Of a DNA stretch of 64,000 nucleotides, positions 1 through 11,625 are shown one piece after another (the first letter of the stretch is position 1; each line of letters begins with the position of its first letter). Location of the stretch: assembly GCA_022495005.1 (NCBI GenBank), contig JAGYXB010000816.1:186001-250000 (forward strand), written 5' to 3'. Made by a program: the position numbers and the translations under genes. Under the pieces are notes generated by a model. The model saw only the letters and a program-made list of their open reading frames with translations. It made no database searches and was not told the origin of the DNA. This stretch comes from Rhyacophila brunnea (taxonomy: Eukaryota; Arthropoda; Insecta; Trichoptera; Rhyacophilidae).

Positions 1-210
1 CAAAAATAACGAACATTTTTCTTGCATAATCTTTAAGTTGGTCGAATTTGTCTGAATTAAGGGCATTGTAAAATTTTGGAGATTTCTTCACGACGATGCA
101 ATTCTCTTAAATCAGTGTCAAACTGCAGATCAATAATCTCAAGTTGTAGCTCTGTCGGTACACTATCAATATCTATTGAAAATGGATCGCGTACTATTGC
201 TAAACAAATT
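1..210 (-). pseudogene. hAT transposase C-terminal fragment, frameshifted
   Basis: Minus-strand reading gives DPFSIDIDSVPTELQLEIID, then DLQFDTDLRE, followed after a frame change near base 70 by NSDKFDQLKDYARKMFVIF. This matches the C-terminal region of ZBED/SCAND3-like hAT transposases (known family pattern: NPF...LQxELIDLQ...). Broken by a frameshift and cut by the window edge. Confidence 0.6.
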
Positions 211-347
211 TTAATCTATATCAATATTATTTTTTTTTAATTATAAAAAAGTTATTCGTAATCAGAAGTACAACTAATGATGGCGGGCCGCAAAAAAATA
301 CCCGGCGGGCCACATGCGGCCCGCGGGCTGCAGTTTGCCCCCCTCTG
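1..347 (-). mobile_element. hAT-like element, one end, leaving the left window edge
   Basis: Read on the minus strand, the element begins at 347 with CAGAGGGGGGCAAACTGCAG and a GC-rich terminal segment rich in GGCCCGC, then 1-210 holds transposase remnant. The other end is outside the window, so no target duplication can be checked. The transposase tail lies too close to the terminus, so this is an internal-deletion derivative. Confidence 0.6.
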
Positions 348-540
348 ATGTAGAGGGAGGCGGGGCTTGTTGCTATAAAAAAATAAAAAGTTAAATATCT
401 GAAATCCGTTTATCTTAAGACACGTCATAGTAATTATTACTAATTCTACATACATTTAGCTATTAATTACAATACGGTTTATTTGTATCCATACGTACCT
501 TACAAAAATTACAATAGAATTAAAAACAAAAAATGAAAAT

Positions 541-1280
541 TGTAACAATGTGCCCCAGCCGGGGGCAAGTTGTTACAGGGTAGGGGCACATTGTTACCAA
601 CTAAAACAATAATTGAAAATGTAAGTAAAAGTAAGTATATTTAGTCACTAAAATCATAATTCTGACACATGAAATTAACTTTATCCCCACGAATACAGGA
701 AATGTGAGCCCAATTTTTGCATGTTATGCATTGGATCCACTCTTGCCCAGGTTTAAAGCAAGTATAATTCTCCAAACAGAAGCATTCTTTATTCTCTAAG
801 TCCGAAGAAGATAACACCACTTTCTTTTTCAGTTTCTTAGTTCCTTGGGCCATGAAATATTTTGCTACATTTTCTTATGTATGTTGCAAGCTCGTTTTCT
901 TGATCGACAGAAAATTTCTGGCGAGGTTTTGCGTAACCCCACTAACTTGGAAGTGGTCGGACGGTTATCTTTTCGTTTTATATAACATTGTAAGGTCATA
1001 AAGTTTACTTTGTATGCTTGGGCAGCTTTTTTAACTAAGAGATACTCTGTTTTTAATTACTTCTTTAGCCGCTCTGTTGTCGGTTTCCTGGGAAATTTTA
1101 CCTCTATCGGTTTTGTTTTTTTTTATCCTCACCATTGTAAAATTGTAATCTGGAAGAATAAAAATAGATGGTATAAGTATCTACCTATTGGAAATAAAGA
1201 ATTTGTAGTAAAGTGGTAGTGAGTGGAGTTAATTCTTACAGTAACAACCTGCCCCCACCTCACTGTAACAACTAGCCCCT
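541..1280. mobile_element. DNA transposon remnant with GTAACAATGTGCCCC-type ends
   Basis: The left end carries the palindromic motif pair GTAACAATGTGCCCC and GGGGCACATTGTTAC (542-598). The right end (1238-1278) carries TAACAACCTGCCCCC and TAACAACTAGCCCC. A PHD-finger coding remnant lies near the left end on the minus strand, as expected for the C-terminus of some insect pogo-like transposases. The interior is largely deleted. Confidence 0.45.
641..853 (-). pseudogene. PHD-type zinc finger remnant, C-terminus of a pogo-like transposase
   Basis: A 70-codon reading frame with CFC, WIQCITCKNWAHISC and C-terminal MCQN. This is the Cys/His spacing of the PHD fingers found at the C-terminus of many insect DDE_1 (pogo/jerky) transposases. 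The N-terminal DDE catalytic part is absent. The final cysteine pair is degraded (one Cys seen). A host PHD gene fragment is the alternative, but the element-like ends around it favour transposon origin. Confidence 0.5.
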
Positions 1281-1524
1281 TTGACCCAAATAAAATTGAA
1301 ATTGTTATAATATTAATAATATTAACACATTAACACAATATTACTTCGGTAAATAATCTAAATATGAGCATAAATATGTAGATTTTTAATAGCATACTTT
1401 AAAAAAACTTACCTCTTATAGGTAACAATCAAACTTCAAATTCGGCCAACAAAACTTACTTTGAGACACGAAATTCACTCAAAATGGTTTTATTTCAACT
1501 GCATACAATCAATGCAGGCGACCT

Positions 1525-1605
1525 TCGTCGTAATATTCGTGATGATCGTCATAGTAACTTCGTCGTAGTAATCGTGATGATTCGTCGTAATGTTTGTGAT
1601 AATTT
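1525..1605 (+). repeat. Short degenerate tandem repeat
   Basis: Three imperfect copies of a 22-35 base unit built on TTCGTCGTA and CGTGATGAT. Confidence 0.5.
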
Positions 1606-1855
1606 TTTTCGGGGGACCCAAATTCAAAGTATGCACTATTGACTTATCGGAATCATAATTACTGAATTCCCTAAAAGTGAATTGTTCAATATAATTATCG
1701 AAACGTTTTTCCTCATTGTTCCATTACTTTCTTGAAGAATTAATCAAGCTGTTTACCTGGTAGCTTAAAACGTACACCTTTCCTTGTTAGACATACTTAT
1801 TTATAATTAATACTATCGACCGAAGGTACTTGAAGGTATTTGCATTTAAATTGCA

Positions 1856-2250
1856 ATGGATTTAAGCTTTGTACTATTACATTTGAGTCGTTTTTTGCGT
1901 GTCTGTTTCATGTATGTATTTAAGAACTCCGCCATTCTGGGCAGTGTTGATATGTGTGCCCCTGATAACTATCTTAGAAATAGAGACCATCAGTTGTTTA
2001 TTCTCCCAAGGTGCAGAACCAACCTGCCACTGGTAATGCCAATTAGGAGGGCAATAACTGTGTTCAACGAAATTGCTTCGGGTGTTGATATATTCCACCT
2101 ACGTGAGAATGAGTTTAGGTGGACGTTGTTTTATAAATTCTTAAAATAGGGTCTGTTTTATATATCATTGTTTCTAAATGTCATGCTGTGAACGTCTTAA
2201 ACTTATACTTTGTAATGTCCACAATATGTTAAAAAAATAAATAAATTGAA
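1856..2250 (+). pseudogene. LINE 3' end: C-terminal ORF2 remnant plus 3'UTR
   Basis: The frame from 1856 to 2149 ends with LPRCRTNLPLVMPIRRAITV, FNEIASGVDIF and EFRWTLFYKFLK, a pattern of non-LTR retrotransposon C-termini (CR1/Jockey-like). The following 3'UTR (2180-2245, ending in AAATAAATAAAT) matches the second copy at 8990-9062, which fixes it as a 5'-truncated LINE. Not a host gene. Confidence 0.6.
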
Positions 2251-2289
2251 TGTATATGTGTGGATTTGTTATTAAAAAAAAAGTAGCAT

Positions 2290-2720
2290 GTAAGAATATT
2301 TGTCTAATATAACTTTTTAAAGACTGATCGGTGTTATTGATATATCTCATTAATTAACTTCATTAAATTCCTAGTATTGACAATTTTAGACCTCTTGAAT
2401 GTAGTATTTATTGATTATTATTTAATGATCTATTATTAGTGGTTGACGAAGTATAGGCCTATTGATTATATTATTAGTGATAGGAGTTTTTCACAAACAC
2501 TACAACTATTCATAATTTTTTGACTTAATAGGTGGTGATAAAGTTTTTACCTACTTTATTGTATTAATTTACTATATAAGTTAAAATTAATTGTATTCGT
2601 TGTCAGTGTGTATTTACATTTTGTTGAGTGCACATAGTGCCTGAAGATGCTGAAAAGCGAAACCCAGGTCGCAAAAAACGACTCAAATGGAATAGTACAA
2701 AGCTTAAAGCGATTAGAATT
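2290..2720 (+). repeat. Interspersed repeat related to 52560-52750 and 54831-54880
   Basis: The segment TTAGTGATAGGAGTTTTT with flanks resembles 52640-52690. GGTCGCAAAAAACGACTC (2669) with its flanks recurs at 54842. Probably a truncated LINE or SINE body; no coding frame was recognised. Confidence 0.4.
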
Positions 2721-3006
2721 TATTTAGTATTATTTTATACCAATATAATATAGAATACTTATTTCATTTTTCGTACTAACACAAGACCAGCGGACATTTT
2801 TTTTAAAACACACTGCTGTACGTTCAACTTGACATTGCTGCACCAAAGAAATAACACACATATATGACGATGACGTATTGACAGTGGATTAATCATTGAT
2901 TTATAAATTTTAAACATAGTGACCTGTTTTACTCATATTTTTTAAGCTATTCTGAGACAAAAATAATGCTAATCTCACGTATTGATTTCTTTTAGCTAAA
3001 AATTCC

Positions 3007-3359
3007 ATGACAAAACAGAACAACGATAAATATAACTATGACCTTTCAGGAAAAATAAAAATTTTAAATTGAAATTGTCCTATCTCTATTATGTTGATAG
3101 ATTTTTAATACCACATATTTTCAATACGCCATAATAAATCAAATTATATACCTAATTTCTGCATTCCTAATCGCTAGAAAGCCTCAAATAAACGGGACTT
3201 TACCGGCAAGCTTAGGATATCTCATCTTAATCAATATAATATGTTCAAAATGATTGGGTGACTTAGGTACAACGAAATAATGACCTACCCTAACCTAACC
3301 TAAAAAGATTCCACAAAAATTGATGTTTCATTTTTCCCCTGACTGTTCTGTTTTGTCAT
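3007..3359. mobile_element. MITE copy 1, TIR ATGACAAAACAGAACA
   Basis: 353 bp bounded by ATGACAAAACAGAACA and its exact inverse. The interior contains CCCTAACCTAACCTAA. The reverse complement of nearly the whole unit recurs at 7808-8175. No coding capacity. Confidence 0.75.
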
Positions 3360-4107
3360 TTTTGTTTTGTCCGGTTACCCTTTTAGCATATTATAAACTA
3401 TTTATTTTCTCACTTTTAGTCCGTATAGGGTTTTTTGTAAGACTTATTTATTATTGATTGTATTTAAGTGCTGTGGAAATTGTCTTCGACGCAAATGACA
3501 AGGTATAAAAAATCCGTGCAACTAACATCAAAGGGATTATAACATAACCACTCAAACAGAATATATCAAGTAGGTATATAATCAGATTAGTGGCTTATTT
3601 TTGTATACCTGTACGTCTCTGTATACAAGTACAATTGCGTACGTTGTATGTATAATTCAGTTCAGTCCACTTCTAAATACAGAGATCACGCATATTGAAA
3701 GTCGCATTTATTTTCAAAACCTACTTAAGTCACAAGTTTACGCAATATACTACTTTTTTTAAATAGCGTGTTCATAAGATTCACATTCAAAACCTACTCA
3801 AATCCAAATATTGAGTTGTAAAACCTACGTAAATTTTTAAATACTAAATATTTTTTAAAGGGTGCGTTCACATTAAAAATCAGGCAAAAATGGAGTTATT
3901 ATTTATTACTTTATCCGCCAATAATTTTAACCTGTATTATTTTTTATGTGTTTTTTTCTTATTTTTGTCAACAATTTGTTTCGTGCAGTTAGGCAGGTTT
4001 TGATTATAAAGTGTTAATACATTAATATATATATATATCATTTGAAAACACTTCTAAGAAATATATATAAGTATTGTAAAAACCACAAGTTAATTTCGTC
4101 TCAATTC

Positions 4108-4275
4108 GAAATGACACGCATAGCGTAGTGGTCAGCGCGTCATATATATATTTTTAAATATTTTTTCTAGTTATATATTTCTCAAAGGTGTTTTCAAATT
4201 ATGTACGTTCAATAAAAGAATGTTACATTCTTAAATCGTGTGAATTATTCGTTGAATAAAACAATAGTTTATTAC
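4108..4275 (+). mobile_element. tRNA-headed SINE-like repeat (second copy 49262-49450)
   Basis: Head GCGTAGTGGTCAGCGCG resembles a tRNA A-box; the body shares AATTATTCGTTGAA and ACATTCTTAAATC with the copy at 49380-49440. No B-box was seen. Inference: a short SINE family. Confidence 0.4.
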
Positions 4276-4282
4276 AATATGT

Positions 4283-5162
4283 CAGTGGTGGAAGCTGGAA
4301 GTAGGCTGTTAAGATCCAATTTAAATAGTACACATTAAACTTTGTCAGGCATTCATATATGTTTCTATTGAACTAAGAATACAATTTGCAGATGGTGCTG
4401 GTTAGTTTTTAAAATTCAATAAAAATATAATAGTTTAGGCATGCTATGGGCGATCCGACAAAATAGTACACACTTTTTCAGTCATTCTTATTGGTATTTG
4501 TTGAATTAACAATACATGATATTACAGATTGTGGTTAAGAGTTAAGATAAATTCATTAGGCCGTGCCTAAACCAAACCATAATCGATAAAAAATATTATA
4601 ATTAGCATGATTTTTAAATGTGTTAATTAAAAATTAATTAACAGGTCGCCAGTGATTGTGGGATAATTTTAGATATTTTATAGATAGACAATTATTTTTT
4701 TTACTAATATCTATTATGGCAATGTACTTGTATGGTATTGTACACCCACGGTGTCCGCGCGGCTTAAGCATTGGACTATCACGCCGTGGGTCCCAGGTTC
4801 GAATCCTGGGTCTGGCAAGTGCACATATTGTTTTTCAATTTGTGTGTGAGTCAGCATATGGACCTAATAGATTGAGCAAGTGGCTGAAATCCATTTCTCG
4901 TAAAAAACAAAATCTCTTAATACAAACCTCTACTCTGTGGAGGCTCATATGATCCTATTAGGATCGGACATGGTTGGAAAAAATAATATGGCATGGTTTT
5001 CGCAGTGTCTATTTGAATTTAAAAAAAAAACTAACCAACACCATCAGTAAATAGTAGACTTAGTTAAATTAAAACTAATACATATGTACATACATACTGA
5101 CAAAGTATATTGTGGACTATTTGTGTCGGATCTTAACAGTCTACCTCCACCCTTCGCCACTT
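4283..5162. mobile_element. hAT non-autonomous element, copy 1, with SINE inside
   Basis: Ends CAGTGGTGGAAG... and ...TTCGCCACT(T), the same family as the intact copy at 56435-57101. Flanked by CAATATGT and CAATATTT (7 of 8 bases), an 8-bp hAT-type target duplication. The right terminal base is mutated. Interior recognisable in both arms (GGCTGTTAAGATC, TTTGTCAG). Confidence 0.8.
4745..4990 (+). mobile_element. tRNA-derived SINE inserted in the hAT element
   Basis: Head with A-box-like CCGCGCGGCTTAAGC and a perfect B-box GGTTCGAATCC, then a tRNA-unrelated body containing TGTTTTTCAATTTGTG and ATCCTATTAGGATCGGACAT. Further copies are at 24900, 25914 and 54130. A functional tRNA is excluded by the body and the lack of cloverleaf pairing at the 3' side. 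Confidence 0.8.
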
Positions 5163-5734
5163 CAATATTTGAAAATTATTATACTCATTTCTTTAGTTTG
5201 TTTAGTTACTTCGAGTCATTATGCGCGTAGTGATATATTGGTACGACGTCAATGTGTCAATTAATAATTATTATTGATCAGAGATGCTTGTCTTCATCCC
5301 GCATATCATTCGAATTCAAACATCGTCTGGAGCAGTTGGTTGCCACATTAAGTAGATTTGTGCATCCTCTTGTTATCGAACGTGATAGAAAAGTGTGTAG
5401 TGGAATATTTATCGGTGACATCTATTGGCGGATTTATAATTCATACAATTAAATACAATAATAATTATTAGTTAGTGAAGAAATAATTTTATTATAACAC
5501 AATTCGAGGTACCTATTAATCCAAATTGCTTTAGAAAACATTTATTTTTTTTCCATCAGGATCCGCGTTACCATTTGAATGTTATACAAATAAATAAATT
5601 CTAAATACGTAATTACAATATTAAAAAATAACTCAATCCGTACTTATATAAAAATATAGGTATTACAAATTGTTTTGTGAAGTGTAATTTAAAAACTAAT
5701 ATATATATATTATTATTATATACATATAATATAT

Positions 5735-7085
5735 CAGTGGTGAAGAGTATAGGTAGGCAGATCTGCGGGTCTATTCTATAGACAAGGCGACTATCTACCG
5801 CTAAAGTGATATTATAGTGCTAGTATTTATTACATATTTATTTTGTATTGAGGTATTATAATTGTTACAATAAGTTAGCCGTCTAAACAGTCAAAACTGT
5901 CTATCTCGCTCTAAATTTTATCACAGCCAAGAGAGATGCTGTTAAAATATAGCACTTATTGCAACAATTACAACCAACGTATTGTAATTGTTACAATAAG
6001 TGCTAACACTTTGATACAAACCTACCCCGAGTTAGCCGTCGTATTTATCACTTTATCACTTTAGCGGTCGATGAAGTACAGAATAGACTTACTGAAATAA
6101 ATAGTGCACAGTAAACTTTGTCAGTCAAACGTGTTTGTTTTCATTGAACTAAGATTACAGTGTGTAGATAGCTTTTGTTAGTTTTTAAGATTCAATTATA
6201 CCCTGCATAATCCAAGGCATAGTAGATAATAATTGTCAAAAATATTCGTTTATATAGATAGAAGAATATTTTTTGTCAATTATGGATTTCTAGGTAGGGC
6301 TTAGCGAATTTTAAAAATCTAACCAACACCATCTCTAATGTAATCTTAATTCAACGAAAACAAATAAGTACGTATGACCATTGATATACTACTGGATGAA
6401 TCATATGCTTCTTAAAATGACGCCCGATTTTCAGCGACTCGGCCAGTGTTAAAGCTTACTGTTTTAATATCAGCGGACTTAACTCGATATAAGCTCACTT
6501 AATATTTGTCTCGAAAACGACCTGGCAATAATTATGAGTAAGCCCGATCTAGTTTGCATCTTACTCTAACTAATAGTCAGCGCATGACGACTTGCTCTGT
6601 CCGCTCAGACATGAATTTTTGGTAGCTTGCAAGCTTTGGGTTGCAGACACCCTTAGAGTCACTATTCCAAGAACGCAAATTTAGTTTTACAGCCAGGGCA
6701 ATACGGGTGAAATTCGGGAATCCATGTTAACGGTCTTAACGCATTATACCTACCTACAAGGAAATATTATAAGACGATATTCGTAATATCTTCTTTTTTC
6801 TTTTGTGGTACATTTTTAAAATGACACTTGTATGGGAACTCCTCATCTAGTATATAGTATATCAATGCGTATGACAGAAAAAGTGTGCGATATTTTGCCA
6901 GATCACCCATAGCATACCTTAAGTATTATGGTTTGGCTTAGGCTGGGTATAATTTAATTTTAAAAACTAACCATCACCATCTGCATATTTTATTCATAGT
7001 TCAATGAAAATAAAGTATCACAGACAAGTATAGTGTGCACTATTTATGTCGTATCTTAACGGCCTGCCTCCACCGCTAGAAACTG
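5735..7085. mobile_element. hAT non-autonomous element, copy 2, with internal insertion
   Basis: Left end CAGTGGTGAAGAGTATAGG and right end with GTATCTTAACGGCCTGCCTC before a degraded CACTG-like terminus. Flanks TAATATAT and TAATATTA match at 6 of 8. Interior motifs (TAGTGCACAGTAAACTTTGT) match 56435-57101. An unrelated palindromic insertion occupies about 5766-6085. Confidence 0.65.
5766..6085. mobile_element. Foldback/MITE of the CTATTCTATA family inside hAT copy 2
   Basis: Arms begin TCTATTCTATAGACAAGG and end CAGAATAGAC. The interior contains GTATTATAATTGTTACAA in both orientations. Related copies: 12103-12293, 38560-38718, 54386-54678. Confidence 0.6.
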
Positions 7086-7106
7086 TAATATTATATTATT
7101 TTTAAC

Positions 7107-7549
7107 GCTACCTCAGGCCATGAGGCCCAATGACAGTACAGTTAGAACGTACGTTATATCCGGTCAAATGTGAAAATTGTTAAAAACATCATGTTAATGT
7201 TATAACTACATGTTCAGATCTTAAATCATGATAACCGAAAGTTTTCGCGTCGACATCTAACATTAGCGTCACTCCACAATGGCTGTGTCTGGATATATCA
7301 TCGGAAGATGAATAAACTGGATTTTGTTTGTGTTTTATATAACGGACTTTCGGCTTTAACGGATACTCCATCACCCGCATTAGTCCGTTATATCGAGGTT
7401 CTACTATGGTATAATTAATAATATAAGTGAAGCAATCACAGTCACCGAGGCTTTGAGAAAATCGCATAGATATTGTGACCTCACCGGGAATCGAACCTAG
7501 CGCGAAACAGTGCCTCACGCACTGGACTACGAGGGCCACAATGGCTGTG
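7107..7549 (-). mobile_element. tRNA-derived SINE (second family), interrupted
   Basis: On the minus strand, the head GCCCTCGTAGTCCAGTGCGT with B-box GGTTCGATTCC and GTGAGGTCACAATAT is followed by a body and, after about 280 bases of other sequence, the tail CATTGGGCCTCATGGCCTGA. The same head type occurs at 47632 and 62836. The inserted part begins AGAACCTCGATATAACGG, like pogo/Tigger termini. Confidence 0.6.
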
Positions 7550-7807
7550 GCAAAATAATACATTTATATAATATTATATAAAGAAATACCCGAAATATTT
7601 TTATTTAAAATGCGTGAAAAATATAATTTCTGTGAATTATTCAGGCTTTAACGGATGTTTTACATTCGGTGCATTTCTGTGTATTATGATTTATTGTTTT
7701 ATGAAATTTTTAATGTTTTTCGGAAAGCAGTCGGCCGGGAGAATATCTTTATAGAGGCCTTCGCCCTTGTTCTCATGCACATTTTGGGTAACCGAACAAA
7801 ACGGAAC

Positions 7808-8175
7808 ATGATAAAACAGAACAGCCAGAAGAAAAATGAGACATCAATTTTTGTGGAATCTATTTAGGTTAGGTTAGGTTAGGTAATTATTTCGTTGTAC
7901 CTAGTCACCCAATCATTTTGAACATATTATATTGATTAAGATGAGATATCCTAAGCTTGCCGGCAAAGTCCCGTTTATTTGAGGCTATCTAGCGATTAGG
8001 AATGCAGAAATTAGGTATATTATTTGATTTATTATGGCGTATTGAAAATTTGTGCTATTAAAAATCTATCAATATAATAGAGATAGGACAATTTCAATAT
8101 TAAATTTGTATTTTTCCTGAAACGTCATAGTTATATTTATCGTTGTTCTGTTTTGTCACTGTTCTGTTTTGTCAT
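7808..8175. mobile_element. MITE copy 2, inverse of 3007-3359
   Basis: About 368 bp with the same terminal repeats (TGTTCTGTTTTGTCAT at right, once duplicated) and a four-unit TTAGG run at 7866-7885. Opposite orientation to copy 1. Confidence 0.75.
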
Positions 8176-8199
8176 GTAACCACATTTTGCACGTATGTG

Positions 8200-8725
8200 G
8201 GCCTGTTTTTTTTTAATCAATCGGGATTTCCCCAAATGATGAAATTTTGAGTTCTCGAGATTCGGGATTTCCAGAAAAGAATTCTCGAGTTATCGGGAAA
8301 TTAAAAAAAACCTATAAAAATCCTAAATTCAGTGTAAAAACAGACAAATTCCAAAAAAAATATGATTTTTATAATTTATGTAAGAATACAAACAAAATAG
8401 AAGTAATAAAACAAAAATAAGTCAAAACATTTTTTATTAAAATAGGATTTTAAATAACACATACTGTCAATCGCTGCGTCTGACAATCGCATAGGCTTTT
8501 GAGATACAAAATTCCCCGATGTTACAAAAGTTGCGCTCATTTTGAGTCGACGTGGCTTAATTGTGTTAATGCCCTGATTTTTTTGATAATAAAGAAATCC
8601 CGAATCCCGAGAAAAGATTCTCGAGATCCGGGATTTCCCGAAATGTTAAAAATTTCAATTGTCGAGATTCGGGAATGAAAATCTCGAAAATCTCTCGAGA
8701 ATTCCCGTCGGGAAATTCCCGAAAC
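8200..8725. mobile_element. Degenerate hAT-like element with CGGGAATTTC-type inverted repeats
   Basis: Both ends carry inverted versions of TCGGGATTTCC/GGAAATTCCCG. The right end reads, inverted, TAGAGTTGGGTTTCGGGAAT, a common hAT terminus. The left terminus is decayed and no clear target duplication was found. Confidence 0.5.
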
Positions 8726-8744
8726 CCAACTCTACATACTAGTA

Positions 8745-9065
8745 AACCATGTCAACATGACCTATTCTGGATCAGAACAGCTGTTTCCTTGAGTCAAGCC
8801 GCAGTCAGGCATCATTAGCGAGGGGTACAAGACTAGTAAATGCGCTCCCTAAAGACATGGACATTTTCAATGATGTTACTTTGCATTTTGTTTTTGAAAC
8901 TTTATTATATTGTATATAATTGTTTATGTTTTTATTACCATTATCATTTTTTTCTCTCTTGTGAGAGTAATATTTGTTATAATTTAAATCTCATGTTGTA
9001 AACGTCCTGAATTTTGACTTGTTATGTCCGCAATGTTTGGTTTTCTTAAATAAATAAATAAGGGT
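8745..9065 (+). pseudogene. LINE 3' end (same family as 1856-2250)
   Basis: Decayed C-terminal coding remnant followed by a 3'UTR. TAATTTAAATCTCATGTTGT and the AAATAAATAAATA tail match the copy at 2180-2245. Stops are present throughout. Confidence 0.55.
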
Positions 9066-9310
9066 CAAAATTTACAGAAAATATATTGTCGTAAATGAGT
9101 AAGTAAACAGTCTTGAAAAAATATATAAATCATCAATCCATTAACATTAGCGTTACAGGTAGCAAAGCATATTTGGTTATACCTTTTTTCAATCCCATTA
9201 GTTTTGGATAGTGTTAATATAAATCGTGCATCCAAACTGTAAGCAATAAATTAATGACATATATTTTCATTTTTTTTTCAAAATTAATAACTACCTATTT
9301 AGATATCTAA

Positions 9311-11625
9311 TCTTCTAATATATAAAAATTAATATTTGTGTGTTTGTTTGTTCGTATTTAATGCGCAGCCATACCGTTCATCCGATTGCGATAAAACTTT
9401 GTAAACTTATTGCTTGCACTTGCGGGAAGAGTATAGGCTATACTAATATAAAAAATGAATGTCTGTATGTCTGTCTGTCTGTGTGTCTGTCCCGTATGCG
9501 TTCCTATACCATTCATCCGATTGCAATGAAATTTTGGAAAGTGGTTGTATGCACACCCATGAAGGTTTCTGAATTAGAAAAATCATCGTCTTCTTCTTCT
9601 TCTTCATTATATTTTCTTTTATTCGTATGGTTCCTATACCATTCGTCCGATTGCAATGAAATTTTGGTAAGTGGTTGTATGCACATTCATGAAGGTTTCT
9701 GAATTAGAAAAATCATCATTTTCTTCTTTTTCTTCATTCTATCTTCTTTTATTCGTATGGTTCCTATACCGTTCATCCGATTGCGATGAAACCTTCGTCA
9801 GTTATTGTGTTAACACCCGCAAAGGTTTCTAAAATAGTACAACCATCTTCTTCTTCTTCTTCATTTTATCTTCTTTTATTCGTATGGTCCCTATACCATT
9901 CATCCGATTGCAATAAAACCTTCGTCAGTTGTTGTGGTAACACCCGCAATGGTTTTTGAATTAGTACAACCATCTTCTTCTTCTTCTTTTTCTTCTATTC
10001 TATATTATTCTATTCGTATGCGTTCCTATTCCATTCATCCGATTGCAATAAAATTTTCGTCAATAATTGTGCCAACACCCGCGAAGGTTTCTGAATTAGT
10101 ACAACCATCTTCTTCTTCTTCATTCTATTTTCTCTTATTCGTATGGTCCCTATACCATTCATCCGATTGCGATGAAACCTTCGTCAGTTATTGTGGTAAC
10201 ACCCGCAATGGTTTTTGAATTAGTACAAGTATCTTCTTCTTCTTCCTTGGTTCCTATACCATTCATCCGATTGCAATGAAAATTTGGTAAATGGTTGTAT
10301 GCACATCCATGAAGGTTTCTGAATTAGAAAAATCATCATCTTCTTCTTCTTCTTCATTTATCTTCTTCTATTCGTATGCGTTCTTATACCATTCATCCAA
10401 TTGCGATGAAATTTGACCAGTTGTTGTGCGCAAGCCCGCGAAGGTTTCTGAATTAGTACAACCATCTTCTTCTATTCGTATGCGTTCCTATACCATTCAT
10501 CCGATTGCAATGAAACTTTGGTGAGTTGTCGTGCGCACGCCTGCAAAGGTTTCTGAATTAGTAAAACTATCATCTTCTTCTTCTTCTTCATTCTATCTTC
10601 TTCTATTCGTATGCGTTCTTATACCATTCATCCAATTGCGATGAAAATTTGACCAGTTGTTGTGCGCAAGCCCGCGAAGGTTTCTGAATTAGTACAACCA
10701 TCTTCTTCTATTCGTATGCGTTCCTATACCATTCATCCGATTGCAATGAAACTTTGGTGAGTTGTCGTGCGCACGCCTGCAAAGGTTTCTGAATTAGTAA
10801 AACCATCATCTTCTTCTTCTATTCGAATTCGTACCTACACCATTCATCCGATTGCAATGAAACTTTGGTGAGTTGTCGTGCACATGCCCACAAAGATTTC
10901 TGAATTAGAAAATCATCTACTTCTATTCTTATGCGTTCCTATACCATTCATCCGATTGCAATGACATTTTGATCAAGTGTTGTGCCCTTGCCCGCAAAGG
11001 TTTCTCAATTAGTACAATCATCTTTTTCTTCTTCTATTTGTATGCGTTCTTATGCCATTCATCCGATTGTGATGAAATTTTGACCAGTTGTTGTGCGCAC
11101 GCCCGCGAAGGTTTTTGAATTAGTACAACCATCTTCTTCTTCTTCTATTCGTATGCGTTCCTATACCATTAATCCGATTGCAATGAAACTTTGGTGAGTT
11201 GTCATGCGCATGCCCACAAAGATTTCTGATTTAGAAAATCATCTTCTTCTACTATTCGTATGCGCTCCTATACCATTCATCCGATTGCGATGAAACTTTT
11301 GTCAGTTGTTGTGCGCACACCTGCGAAGGTTTCTAAATTATTATTATATAAAATACAAAGTTTGTTGTTTGTTTTTTCCATCCAATTTTTTTTTTTTTTT
11401 ACTACATATTAATAACATTAATAACGTTTTCATATTTTGGATTCGATTTTAATTTAGTGTTCTTATGTTTGACCTTTACTCCTATTAGAATTATTTTCAT
11501 ATTGCCATAGTGTATTACACAGATATTTTAATATTAAAAAAATAATTACCTCTTATTATTTTTCAAATATCTAAGATAAATATAACCACGAAGCGACCCT
11601 GTGCGAAGCCGGGTACTTCAGCTAG
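9311..11625 (+). mobile_element. Non-autonomous Helitron filled with a minisatellite
   Basis: Starts TCTTCTAATATATAAAAATT after host A (9310) and ends AGCCGGGTACTTCAGCTAG before host T (11626). A GAAG/CTTC stem lies just upstream of CTAG. These are Helitron hallmarks: 5' TC, 3' hairpin, CTAG, A^T insertion. There is no Rep or helicase coding sequence. Most of the length is a tandem array (9490-11340). Confidence 0.8.
9357..11340 (+). repeat. Minisatellite, about 17 copies of a 105-135 bp unit, inside the Helitron
   Basis: Each unit contains CTATACCATTCATCCGATTG, then GATGAAA, GTTGT, AAGGTTTCTGAATTAGTA and a TTC-rich tract. Unit starts are near 9357, 9492, 9627, 9755, 9880, 10014, 10139, 10246, 10373, 10477, 10606, 10711, 10823, 10929, 11040, 11150 and 11258. 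The pair starting 10373/10477 is repeated almost exactly at 10606/10711. Serine-rich open frames here are by-products. Confidence 0.9.

Noticed and set aside
4752..4825. Possible tRNA gene
   Set aside because: A- and B-boxes are present, but the sequence continues into a body shared with other copies and the arms do not fold as a cloverleaf; it is a SINE.
5252..5452. 66-codon open frame between the two hAT copies
   Set aside because: No domain, no splice context, ordinary chance length for this composition.
7866..7885. Interstitial telomere
   Set aside because: Only four TTAGG units, and they lie inside a MITE whose inverse copy at 3007-3359 has the same core.
9340..10218. Open frames with serine-rich, repeating peptides
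   Set aside because: They are translations of the Helitron minisatellite; the repeats differ in length by non-multiples of three and no frame is conserved.
9357..11340. Regular repeat spacing resembling a CRISPR array
   Set aside because: Units are over 100 bp, without unique spacers of constant size, in an intron-rich animal genome and bounded by Helitron ends.
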